The notes below the pieces were generated by a model that was not told the DNA's origin, did not search any database, and saw nothing but the letters and a program-made list of their open reading frames with translations. A DNA stretch of 35,429 bases from positions 1-35,429 of the forward strand of contig JACAFC010000139.1 in the NCBI GenBank assembly GCA_013388515.1, given 5' to 3'. The translations under genes and the position numbers were made by a program. Shown here piece after piece: positions 25,467 through 33,979 of the stretch; within the stretch, counting starts at the first letter, position 1, and every line of letters starts with the position of its first letter. This stretch comes from Ignavibacteriaceae bacterium (GTDB lineage Bacteria; Bacteroidota; Ignavibacteria; Ignavibacteriales; Ignavibacteriaceae).

Positions 25467-26444
25467 ATGTCTATAAACAAATCTTTATGGGTTAAACCTC
25501 CTTTCTTAAAATTAGGTGAAGCTGGATTTGGTTTACATGGGAAAAAGATTGGAACTGTAAAGCAAATTGTTCATGATGGTGATACAATTAACACCCGCCT
25601 TATTCATAATCTTGGAGTAAGGTTTTTGGGCGTTGATACACCCGAAGTAAGCTTTCAGCTGCCTGGTTCACATTCTTTCACTAAACTATCGGATAAAAAG
25701 TGGGATGAGTTTTTTCGCTCTGGCAGTTGGAAAGAAAATTTAGCTATTGGTCAAGATCTTTATCATTACTTCAGTAATAAAATTGGGAATGGAAAGAATG
25801 TAGCAAGCAATCATTATGCCTTTGCTATCGAAGCTGAAAAATCATTAACAAAAATTATTTCCTCTGATCTTAGAAAGAGTAAAAAAAGTGCCCGTTCTTT
25901 CACTTTTTTTATGGCTTTTGGATTCGATTTTTTAGATACGTATGGAAGATTACTTTGTTATTTGAATAGCTCCACAGAAAATTATAAAAGTGCGAAAATC
26001 CAAGAGGAAATAAAAAAACTATCTTACAATGAAAGACAATTGGCTGCTGGATGGGGAATTCCATACTTTATTTGGCCTAACATCCAACCGTTTCTATCTA
26101 TTAAAGCGTTCGCAAAGGAAAATGTTCTTCCAAAAAATTTTTGGAATTTAGTTAAAAAGGCAAGCAAATTTCACCAAGCTAGAAAATTTGTTTCTGAGGC
26201 CCGAAATAATAATAGAGGAATTTTTAGTGCTACAGATCCCTTAAAGCTAATGCCCTTTGAATTACGTGTGTTATCCAGGAAAAAAAGCCCCGATAGATTC
26301 GTTATCGACTTGCGCAACGAGGGCAGCAACTTTCTGTTAAAGCCTGAAGAGTACATAAAAATTCCACATCATGAAGATAGATTATTCATACCGGGAGAGT
26401 TTGTTCCAATATTTCAATTATACGGTTGGGTTATAGCACAATAA
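25467..26444 (+). CDS. Staphylococcal-nuclease-like protein with a large insertion
   Basis: 325 residues and no signal peptide, so probably cytoplasmic. The thermonuclease fold is seen from VKQIVHDGDTI (31-41), VRFLGVDTPE (51-60), DTYGRLLCYL (157-166) and NERQLAAGWGIPYF (188-201). The residues matching the active site of SNase are all present: D39 (D21), R52 (R35), D57 (D40), E60 (E43) and R161 (R87). Between E60 and R161 there are about 57 more residues than in SNase (insertion roughly 66-150). After the nuclease fold, about 120 residues of unknown fold form the C-terminus. It should cut DNA and/or RNA with calcium. It stands alone after a long spacer with a strong ribosome site. The partner or trigger is unknown. 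Confidence 0.8.
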   Translation: MSINKSLWVKPPFLKLGEAGFGLHGKKIGTVKQIVHDGDTINTRLIHNLGVRFLGVDTPEVSFQLPGSHSFTKLSDKKWDEFFRSGSWKENLAIGQDLYHYFSNKIGNGKNVASNHYAFAIEAEKSLTKIISSDLRKSKKSARSFTFFMAFGFDFLDTYGRLLCYLNSSTENYKSAKIQEEIKKLSYNERQLAAGWGIPYFIWPNIQPFLSIKAFAKENVLPKNFWNLVKKASKFHQARKFVSEARNNNRGIFSATDPLKLMPFELRVLSRKKSPDRFVIDLRNEGSNFLLKPEEYIKIPHHEDRLFIPGEFVPIFQLYGWVIAQ

Positions 26445-26463
26445 AAACTAGATATGCTTCTGT

Positions 26464-27336
26464 TCAGATAAAATCGATAGAGAATCCTATTCCAAATTTT
26501 GAAATGCGTCTATCATAATAGGAACTAAACATATCTCGCCCTGCATAATAAGATGTATAAAATACTACTCCCTTTTTAGTCCAGCCTCCTATTTTAATTC
26601 CTAGCATGAGCTGTGAACTGCCGAGGTATTTATGCGCTCCATCCAGAAAAAAATGCCCAGCTAAAAATAAGTTTACATCGTCATCAACTAATTTACCCAA
26701 CAACTTTGGAAATGCAGTTTCAATTCCAACGTGATAATTAAATCTTTTTAATTCACTAGGCCGAACTAGAGTAGCATATGCTAGTCCGCCATAATATTTA
26801 AAATCAACATCATGTTCGCTTATCTGATGAGCAATAGTAATTTCACCAAAATCTTTTGTGTATGGAATAGGTTCCTTCCCGTCTATCCAAACATCATTGC
26901 TTGTATCATAACTTCCATCAACAAGATGTGCACTGTTATGAATGATTCTCAATCTTGCAAACAATGAAGAGTTTGGTAGGCGTTTCGAAAAAGAAAGATT
27001 TCCGCCAAAGAAACCATCAACTGCCGAAATTTGAAGCCGTTGGCCTGCATAACTTCTTGAAAACGCGTATGCCATGAATTCAATTCCTGCGGCAACCACA
27101 ATTTGCTCCTCGTTCATCTTTAATGCTAATAGATCAACATTATTTCCTATATCTACCTTAAGATTTGTTGTTGCTGTATAATATAGTACTCCAAGTCGAG
27201 CTTCCTGGTTATTAGCCTTTAGGGGTATAAAATTTAAACCGCTTGGGAACAGGTCAAACACCAACCCGTTTTGAGGAAATGCAGTATAAGTAAATTGAAT
27301 AATTACTAAAAAAATTAAATACGCTTTTATTTTCAT
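26464..27336 (-). CDS. DUF1207-type outer-membrane protein
   Basis: 290 residues with a signal peptide (1-21, ending TAFPQ). The opening LFPSGLNFIPLKANNQEARLG matches the start typical of DUF1207 proteins. The rest alternates aromatic and polar residues in beta strands and ends with the phenylalanine-rich strand SKFGIGFSIDFI, as expected of an outer-membrane barrel. The motif HNSAHLVDG (about 131-139) is likewise characteristic. The function of the family is not known. It converges on the nuclease-like gene with a 19-base gap and no obvious terminator. Confidence 0.75.
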   Translation of the reverse strand: MKIKAYLIFLVIIQFTYTAFPQNGLVFDLFPSGLNFIPLKANNQEARLGVLYYTATTNLKVDIGNNVDLLALKMNEEQIVVAAGIEFMAYAFSRSYAGQRLQISAVDGFFGGNLSFSKRLPNSSLFARLRIIHNSAHLVDGSYDTSNDVWIDGKEPIPYTKDFGEITIAHQISEHDVDFKYYGGLAYATLVRPSELKRFNYHVGIETAFPKLLGKLVDDDVNLFLAGHFFLDGAHKYLGSSQLMLGIKIGGWTKKGVVFYTSYYAGRDMFSSYYDRRISKFGIGFSIDFI

Positions 27337-27785
27337 AACAGGTTTATAATTTATTAAAATGAAATTGACATAACCAAAATAATCAATAATTAAAAAAATG
27401 ATTCTTTTGAGAAGAATTTTTGTAAAAAAATTTAATTACTTTAAAGAAAAATCTATTGTATATAACAAAAAAGTCGGTTAATTTTAGGCATCAAGATTGC
27501 GGATTGAGTACAGTCAAATCTGGCTTAATTGGAGGGACCAATAAAGTTCGATTCTAAATTGCACCACCCAATCGAAAAACTATAATTTGCTTTTTTCTTT
27601 CTAGTTTTAGAAAACCATCCGCTTATTTCGATGAATAAGTAAGCTGGACTAAAACAGAAATTTGTATGGGCTAAACTTTAGAATACGGTTTCATTTTAAG
27701 GTTTTTCTTTTAGTAAATCGTATGGGGAAATGGTTTAAGTTTATTAACGAACCTAAGATGCAATGGAGAAGAGGTCTTTGCTGCT
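27337..27785. other. 449-base spacer with no recognisable gene
   Basis: AT-rich DNA between two divergent envelope genes. Short open frames exist but none has a plausible start, ribosome site or protein-like composition. Small inverted repeats are present: TTCGATT/AATCGAA (27547-27553 and 27570-27576) and CTTATT/AATAAG (27622-27627 and 27634-27639). I recognise no riboswitch class. Confidence 0.4.
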
Positions 27786-28634
27786 ATGCTAAAGGGTCGA
27801 TTAGAAAAAATAATCACCAAATTATTTCTTGTGTGTTTACTATTTATTTCTAATGTTACGTTTTCTCAGACAGACTATACCGTTACTCTTGAAAACGTAA
27901 CTAAAGTAAATAGTTATACATTTGAATTTGACGTTTATATAAGCGGTAACCACGAAATCTTTAATCTTACATCATACCAATGTTCCTTTCTTTTCAATAC
28001 TAAATTAATAGAGGGCGGGAGAGCAAGTTTCAGTTACGTTAAGGGAACTTCTCAACTTAACAATTTACCTGTTTATGGGGTGGCTATTAATGAAATAGAC
28101 AACCAACTTAAGCTTACTTTTGCTTCTCTTGTTGGATCAGACGTAATTGCAAATCAAAAATTACGAATTGGTAAATTTAGGCTTAGAAACACTTTACAAT
28201 TTCAAGGTATAGCTTTAGAACTTAGCTGGTGTTTTGATGGTAATATTTCTACAATTTTGACAGACGATTCTTTTCAGAATATTACAATACCAACTAATTT
28301 TCAATATGAAAATAAAACCGGCGGTAACTCTGGATTTGCCAAATCAGTTAATAATCACTTTAAACCAGAAGTAACCGCATTACTTCAGAATTACCCCAAC
28401 CCCTTTAACCCAATTACAAAGGTTACTTTTCAGTTAGAAGATCAGGCAAACACAAAGCTGGAAATTTATAATTCAATTGGACAACTAGTTTCGGTTCTCC
28501 TGGATGAATTTTATCCCCCAGGAATTCATACAGTTGAATTTAATGGAAATGAATTACCAAGTGGTGTTTATTTTTGTAAATTAGTAATTAATAACAAGCC
28601 ATTGGAAATTAAAAAAATGATTCTTATGCGTTAA
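27786..28634 (+). CDS. T9SS-secreted protein with C-terminal sorting domain
   Basis: 282 residues with a signal peptide (about 1-28, ending FSQ). Residues about 30-175 form one beta-rich, cohesin-like domain with no enzyme motif. The C-terminus (about 200-282) is a type A sorting domain, with QNYPNPFNPIT at 201-211, then TKLEIYNSIGQLV, LPSGVYFCKL and KMILMR. These are the marks of cargo exported by the type IX secretion system and attached to the surface. The NYPNPFNP form is typical of Ignavibacteria. The chosen ATG is preceded by AGAAGAGG about ten bases upstream. What it binds on the outside is unknown, and no other secretion genes are nearby. Confidence 0.85.
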   Translation: MLKGRLEKIITKLFLVCLLFISNVTFSQTDYTVTLENVTKVNSYTFEFDVYISGNHEIFNLTSYQCSFLFNTKLIEGGRASFSYVKGTSQLNNLPVYGVAINEIDNQLKLTFASLVGSDVIANQKLRIGKFRLRNTLQFQGIALELSWCFDGNISTILTDDSFQNITIPTNFQYENKTGGNSGFAKSVNNHFKPEVTALLQNYPNPFNPITKVTFQLEDQANTKLEIYNSIGQLVSVLLDEFYPPGIHTVEFNGNELPSGVYFCKLVINNKPLEIKKMILMR

Positions 28635-28782
28635 AACTAATTGTTATGCTTATTTTTTCCTCTCTACTACAAATCAAATTATAACTACTTCTCAATTCAA
28701 TAAAAAATGATACTATTTGACTTTTAAAAATTCCCTAACTAAATTTTAGTCATTAAATGAACACTGTTTATATTTTATAGAA

Positions 28783-29385
28783 ATGGGTACTAAAGAACGT
28801 AAAGAAAGACAAAAAGCGGAAATGCGAGAGGCTGTTCTTTCAGCAGCACTTAGACTTTTTTCAGATCAAGGTTATGAGTACGTAACTATGAGAAAAATTG
28901 CCGATGAAATTGAGTACAGCGTCGGAACAATCTATTTATACTTTAAAGATAAAGACGAAATATTTTTTGAACTTCACAAACTGGGTTTTGAAGAGTTTTA
29001 TAAAAGACAAATAGCCATTCAAAATGTTAAAGACCCGCTGCAGCGGTTAAAAGAGCATGGGTTGGCATATATTCAATTTGCTATTGATCAACCCCAATAT
29101 TACGATTTAATGTTCATATCAAGAATTCCTGCCAAAACAATTAAACAAAAACAGAATTGGACTTCTGGAGACAGAACTTATGAACTACTAAAGTTGAATA
29201 TTGTTCAGGCAAAGGAAGCAGGATATTTTAAAGGTGTAGAGGTTGAAGTTGCAGCTTTTTCACTTTGGTCATTCGTTCATGGAATATCTTCCCTGTTTGT
29301 TAGAGATAGATTAACTACAATTCCTATGGAATCAGTAAAATCCCTAATTGCAGGATCTTTGAGCTTTTTAGGAAGAGCATATTAA
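28783..29385 (+). CDS. TetR/AcrR family transcriptional regulator
   Basis: 200-residue repressor-type protein. The N-terminal DNA-binding domain (about 14-60) has VLSAALRLFSDQGYEYVTMRKIADE, then the recognition helix region YSVGTIYLYFKDKDEIF, a standard TetR helix-turn-helix. The C-terminal ligand-binding half carries the FVHGISSL helix (about 165-172). It lies 63 bases upstream of a TonB-dependent receptor and an SDR gene on the same strand, so it probably controls that unit in response to a small molecule imported or modified by it. This is inferred from position only. No operator palindrome was identified with confidence. Confidence 0.93.
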   Translation: MGTKERKERQKAEMREAVLSAALRLFSDQGYEYVTMRKIADEIEYSVGTIYLYFKDKDEIFFELHKLGFEEFYKRQIAIQNVKDPLQRLKEHGLAYIQFAIDQPQYYDLMFISRIPAKTIKQKQNWTSGDRTYELLKLNIVQAKEAGYFKGVEVEVAAFSLWSFVHGISSLFVRDRLTTIPMESVKSLIAGSLSFLGRAY

Positions 29386-29448
29386 AAAAATTTACTCAAG
29401 CGCTAAACATTGTTCATTTAATTATTTGTGTTAATTTCTGAGGTATAA

Positions 29449-31731
29449 ATGAAAAATTTAATTTTAATGTTGGTTCTTTTGTGTATAACAAACACTTTAT
29501 TTGCACAAGGAACCGGAATGGGAAAAATAGTTGGTGAGGTGATTGATCATAATACAAAGCAGCCAATACCTGCAGCAGTTATTGAAGTTGTAAATTACAA
29601 TATAGCTGTAATCGCTGATTCGCTTGGAAATTTTTTAATCGAAAATTTACCGCCCAAAACTTATCATTTAAAAATCTCTGCTCAATATTATGTTTATACT
29701 TACAAAACAGATATTCAAGTTAGTGCGGTTCAAAGTTCAAAAGTAAATATTGAACTTAAACCTGCAGCTTACGTAACAGAAGAAGTAATTATCTCCTCAG
29801 AAAAATATTTTGATAAGCCGGAAGATTTGAATGTTAGCACCAATTCACTCTCGCCCGAAGAAATTCGTAGAGCGCCAGGTGCGGCAGAAGATTTAAACAG
29901 AATGATACAAACTTTACCTGGTGTAACAACAGCAACTGACAGCAGAAATGATTTGATAGTGCGAGGTGGAAGCCCAGCCGAAAATTTAATTCTGATAGAT
30001 GGTATTGAAGTACCAAATATAAACCACTTCGGAACACAAGGCGCTTCAGGTGGGCCAATAGGTATGCTAAATGTAGATTTTCTTAACGAAGTAACATTCA
30101 GCGCCGGTGGTTTTTCGGCAAAGTACGGTGATAAGCTTTCATCTGCTATGGATATCCAGTACAGAAACGGTGATAAAAATAGTTTATCCGGAAAATTGGA
30201 TGTGGGAATTGCTGGCGGCGGCTTAATTTTAGAAGGACCCATTCAACAAGGGAAAAGCTCATTTTTGTTTTCAGCAAGAAAAAGCTATCTCGATCTTATT
30301 CTTAAATCAACAGGATTAACAGCTGTTCCCAATTATTCTAATTTCAATTTGAAAGCAACTTACGATTTATCTGAAAGTCATAAGCTCACTCTTATTGGAT
30401 TAGCTGGAATAGATAAAATAAATCTTGGAGGATTTGATGATGAGGACGATCCGTTAATCGTAAAAACAGATTATTCAAGCTGGCAGGCTGTGGGCGGCAT
30501 TGTTCACAAGTGGTTAATTGGTTCTCATACTTACCTGCAAACTTCACTTTCAACAAACCAATATCAACGAGAAATTTATCAAGATTCACTGGGCAGGCAG
30601 ACTTTTAAGAATGAGTCACTTGATGCTGAATACAGTTTACGTACAGACTTGGCACAAAGATTTTCTGCTTCAGATCTACTGGAAGCGGGTACATCATTCA
30701 AATACATCAGAAACAACAATTCATTATTCCTAAATGAACGGGTTGATATTTATGGAGGTAATAGACCAGAATTAGACTATTCTTTAATTTCAACTGCTTA
30801 TAAAACTGGTTCATATATTCAGTACACAAAAACATTTTTCGGAAAGCTGAATATTATCGCGGGGCTTCGCCATGATTATTTTAATTTTCTTGAGTCTAAA
30901 AACTCAATATCACCCCGATTGGCAATAAGTTATCATCTTTTTGATAATCTAAAAATAAATGGAGCGTGGGGAATTTATTACCAAGCACCGCCGTTAATTT
31001 GGCTGGTGTCATATGATCAAAACAAAAAATTAAAACAGATAAAAGCTAACCAAATTGTTTTAGGAACCGAATATTACCCAAGCAGTGATGTAAAAGTAAC
31101 AGTAGAGTATTTTGATAAAAAATATTCCGATTATCCTAACAGTATTTTTAATCCTCAAGTAACCTATGCAAATGCCGGAGCTGAATACCAAACGCTTGGA
31201 TTAGAGCCCCTTGTTCCAGCAAGTAATGGGTATGCACGCGGGGTGGAATTGTTCATTCAGAAAAAATTATCCGATAATTTCTACGGCATGTTTAACTATT
31301 CTTATTCCACAATTAAATTTACATCGCTTGATGGGGTTGAGCGATCCAGCAGTTTTGATTATAAAAATGTCTTAACAATAATTTTAGGATATAAAATTTT
31401 TGACAACTTAGAAATTTCCGGCAAGTTTAGATATCTTGGCGGCAAACCATACACTCCATTGAACGAAATTGCCTCGGCTCAATTAAACCAAGCTGTTTAT
31501 AACTTTGAAAGGTACAACACCGCAAGGCAAAATGATTATCAGCGTTTCGACTTCCGCGTTGATTACAAGTTTAACATGTTCGGCTGGAATATTACAACCT
31601 TTATTGATTTTGAAAACCTCTTCAACAAGAAAAATATTGACCAAATAATCTGGAATCAAAAGCAAAAAAAGGTAGATTACGTTTACCAATGGTCATTCTT
31701 ACCAGCAGGCGGTGTTAAAATTGAGTTTTAA
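29449..31731 (+). CDS. TonB-dependent outer-membrane receptor
   Basis: 760 residues with a signal peptide (1-19). An N-terminal carboxypeptidase-regulatory-like beta domain (about 24-105, VGEVIDHNTKQPIPAAVIEV) precedes a plug domain (about 125-240) with LPGVTTATDSRNDLIVRGGSP and the IDGIEVPN motif. A beta barrel ending in a C-terminal aromatic strand (GGVKIEF) follows. It imports a ligand across the outer membrane using TonB energy; the ligand cannot be deduced. It is smaller than SusC-type receptors, and no SusD partner is present, so a glycan role is unsupported. It lies between the TetR gene and the SDR gene (18-base gap downstream). Confidence 0.92.
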   Translation: MKNLILMLVLLCITNTLFAQGTGMGKIVGEVIDHNTKQPIPAAVIEVVNYNIAVIADSLGNFLIENLPPKTYHLKISAQYYVYTYKTDIQVSAVQSSKVNIELKPAAYVTEEVIISSEKYFDKPEDLNVSTNSLSPEEIRRAPGAAEDLNRMIQTLPGVTTATDSRNDLIVRGGSPAENLILIDGIEVPNINHFGTQGASGGPIGMLNVDFLNEVTFSAGGFSAKYGDKLSSAMDIQYRNGDKNSLSGKLDVGIAGGGLILEGPIQQGKSSFLFSARKSYLDLILKSTGLTAVPNYSNFNLKATYDLSESHKLTLIGLAGIDKINLGGFDDEDDPLIVKTDYSSWQAVGGIVHKWLIGSHTYLQTSLSTNQYQREIYQDSLGRQTFKNESLDAEYSLRTDLAQRFSASDLLEAGTSFKYIRNNNSLFLNERVDIYGGNRPELDYSLISTAYKTGSYIQYTKTFFGKLNIIAGLRHDYFNFLESKNSISPRLAISYHLFDNLKINGAWGIYYQAPPLIWLVSYDQNKKLKQIKANQIVLGTEYYPSSDVKVTVEYFDKKYSDYPNSIFNPQVTYANAGAEYQTLGLEPLVPASNGYARGVELFIQKKLSDNFYGMFNYSYSTIKFTSLDGVERSSSFDYKNVLTIILGYKIFDNLEISGKFRYLGGKPYTPLNEIASAQLNQAVYNFERYNTARQNDYQRFDFRVDYKFNMFGWNITTFIDFENLFNKKNIDQIIWNQKQKKVDYVYQWSFLPAGGVKIEF

Positions 31732-31749
31732 TAATTAGAAAGTTTAAAC

Positions 31750-32670
31750 ATGCAAACAATACTGGGATCATCTGGAGTAATTGGAAGAGAGTTAGCAAAA
31801 GCTTTACCTCAATACACAAATAAAATTAGATTGGTAAGCCGAAATCCTAAAAAGATAAATGAGGGCGATGAACTGTTAACTGCGGATTTGTTAAATGCAG
31901 CCGAGGTTAATAAAGCTTTAAGAGATTCGAAAGTTGTTTACTTAACAGTTGGGCTGCAATATGATATAAACATCTGGCGCACACAATGGCCCGCTCTTAT
32001 GCAAAATGTAATTGATGCTTGCAAAAAGAACAACAGCAAACTTGTTTTTTTTGATAACGTTTATTCGTACGGAAAAGTAAGTGGCTGGATGACTGAAGAA
32101 ACACCTCAAAAGCCAGCAAGTGAAAAAGGAAAGGTTCGAGCTTTATTAAATAGAATGATTATGGATGAGGTGAGAAAGGGAAACCTAAATGCAATAATTG
32201 CAAAGGCAGCAGATTTCTATGGGCCAAATTCACCGCTCAGCTTTGTGAATGTTATGGTATTTGAAAATCTTAAAAAAGGTAAAAAAGCTCAATGGCTAAT
32301 TAATCCAAGCAAAAAACATTCTTTTACGTTTACACCTGACGCAGGAAAAAGTACGGCAATTCTCGGTAATAGCGAGTCGGCGTACAACCAGGTTTGGCAT
32401 TTACCTACAAGCAGAAATGTATTAACTGGAAAAGAATTTATTGAGCTCGCTGCAAACGCAATGAATGGTTCAGCAAAATACATGACAGTAAAAAAATGGA
32501 TGATACAAATGCTGGGGGTATTCAATAAAATTCTTAAAGAAAGTGTTGAAATGCTTTATCAAAACGATTCCGATTACTTGTTTGATAGTACAAAGTTCGA
32601 AAAAGCTTTTAATTTTTCGCCGACAAGCTATGAAGAAGGAATTCGAATTACTGCAGCTTCACTGAAATAA
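31750..32670 (+). CDS. NAD(P)-binding atypical short-chain dehydrogenase/epimerase-like protein
   Basis: 306 residues. The N-terminus has the Rossmann dinucleotide-binding motif G6-SSG9-VIG12 followed by an SRNP turn. Later the segment FFDNVYSYGK contains a YxxxK-like arrangement characteristic of extended SDRs (about 98-107). The C-terminal half with FIELAANAMN and SPTSYEEGIR is typical of epimerase-like proteins. The substrate is unknown. It starts 18 bases after the TonB receptor stop on the same strand, so it is likely co-transcribed with it and the TetR gene. No terminator is evident before the convergent phosphodiesterase gene. Confidence 0.85.
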   Translation: MQTILGSSGVIGRELAKALPQYTNKIRLVSRNPKKINEGDELLTADLLNAAEVNKALRDSKVVYLTVGLQYDINIWRTQWPALMQNVIDACKKNNSKLVFFDNVYSYGKVSGWMTEETPQKPASEKGKVRALLNRMIMDEVRKGNLNAIIAKAADFYGPNSPLSFVNVMVFENLKKGKKAQWLINPSKKHSFTFTPDAGKSTAILGNSESAYNQVWHLPTSRNVLTGKEFIELAANAMNGSAKYMTVKKWMIQMLGVFNKILKESVEMLYQNDSDYLFDSTKFEKAFNFSPTSYEEGIRITAASLK

Positions 32671-32697
32671 TATTTAATAAAAACTGAGTATTGCAGA

Positions 32698-33906
32698 TTA
32701 TTCTTTTAGAATAAATTCTATTCTTTCCAATTCACCATCTATATTTGAACGCGGATAAATATTAAAAATCTTACAAAGCATTGGATAAATGTCAATATTC
32801 CAAAGCGTTCCTGTTTGATAACCATCTTTGAATGCAGGACCATCAGCAAGAAAAATTCCATGCATATCTAAATGATTGTTATCATATCCATGGTTTCCTT
32901 TCGACTTTGAAACCCAATCGGATCTTCTATTTGTAACTAATGACCAGCCAATATCAGCAGCTAAAAGGATTGAAAATGTGAGCGGGTTTTTATTGTAGTG
33001 AAAGTAATCCGGAATATCTTTTTTAAGATAAGCTTTGTAATGCGATTCATTTCTTTTAAGAATCTCGTAAACTGCTGTCAAATTTTCAGCTGAAGGTTCA
33101 ACTTGCATTAAAGGTCCATCATCCATAAATCTGCAGTTATATTCTTTAATCATGTTTTCAATATTGATAACCTTGTCCTCAAAAATCTCGGTCATTCCAT
33201 GATCAGCAACAAATATTACATTAACACTATCTTTCAAACCAATATCATTTAATCTCTTCATTAGCAATCCGGCGATATTATCTAAGCGAACAATTGCCTC
33301 ATTGGCTTCGGGAGAACTGGGTCCAAATTTATGGCCATAAGTGTCGGTGTCATCAAAATACAAAGTTATAAAGTGAGGTCTTGCTTCGTATGGCAGCTGC
33401 AGCCAATTAATTACGCCTTCAACTCGCTGCTCGTAAGGTTTTTCATGCTCGTAAAATTCTCTGTACGAAGGATGCCGATGCTCAAGCTGCACTTCTGACC
33501 CTGGCCAGAAATAACTTGCTGTTTTTGTTCCTTGTCTTTCGGCAGTTTCCCAAAAAGCTTCGCCAATATACCATTTGCTGTCACGTACAGCGGTTGTGTC
33601 GCTCATTCTATACCAATAGTTTTTTTCAAAGTTTGGAAAAGAATTGCTGATTATTCCATGGTTCTCAGCGTACATTCCTGTGATTATTGAGAGATGATTA
33701 GGAAAAGTTTTAGATGGAAAAACCGAGCGAAGTGAAATTGCCGAAACGCCATCGTTTTTTATTTTATCAAGGTTTGGAGTTAAACCGCGATTTAGATAAT
33801 CCCATCTAAACCCATCAAACGAAACAAGAATTACGTATGGGTTGGTTTGAGAATAAATGGTTGATAAAGAAAAAAGTAAAATGAATAGTAAAGGTAGTCG
33901 TCTCAT
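32698..33906 (-). CDS. Secreted ENPP-type nucleotide pyrophosphatase/phosphodiesterase
   Basis: 402-residue member of the alkaline phosphatase superfamily, type I phosphodiesterase group. A signal peptide (1-20, ending IYSQ) indicates periplasmic location. The two-zinc active site is complete by position: D31 in SFDGFRWDY, nucleophile T67 in PSKTFPNH, D188 and H192 in DTDTYGHKFGP, D235 and H236 in VADHGM, and H339 in KGNHGYDNN. Such enzymes hydrolyse phosphodiester or pyrophosphate bonds in nucleotides or lysophospholipids; the choice is not visible here. It is divergent from the DUF6544-like gene with a 73-base gap and has no obvious operon partner. Confidence 0.92.
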   Translation of the reverse strand: MRRLPLLFILLFSLSTIYSQTNPYVILVSFDGFRWDYLNRGLTPNLDKIKNDGVSAISLRSVFPSKTFPNHLSIITGMYAENHGIISNSFPNFEKNYWYRMSDTTAVRDSKWYIGEAFWETAERQGTKTASYFWPGSEVQLEHRHPSYREFYEHEKPYEQRVEGVINWLQLPYEARPHFITLYFDDTDTYGHKFGPSSPEANEAIVRLDNIAGLLMKRLNDIGLKDSVNVIFVADHGMTEIFEDKVINIENMIKEYNCRFMDDGPLMQVEPSAENLTAVYEILKRNESHYKAYLKKDIPDYFHYNKNPLTFSILLAADIGWSLVTNRRSDWVSKSKGNHGYDNNHLDMHGIFLADGPAFKDGYQTGTLWNIDIYPMLCKIFNIYPRSNIDGELERIEFILKE

Positions 33907-33979
33907 CTAGGTACCCGAATTGTTATATTTTGATTGTTAAATTAATAAAAAAGTATATCAACCTTTGGAGTGATATTAC

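Noticed and set aside
27662-27853. 63-codon plus-strand open frame overlapping the T9SS cargo gene start
   Set aside because: Out of frame with the supported gene, with no signal or family features.
29769-30242. 157-codon minus-strand open frame opposite the TonB receptor
   Set aside because: It lies fully inside a well-supported gene and has Pro/Ser-rich shadow composition.
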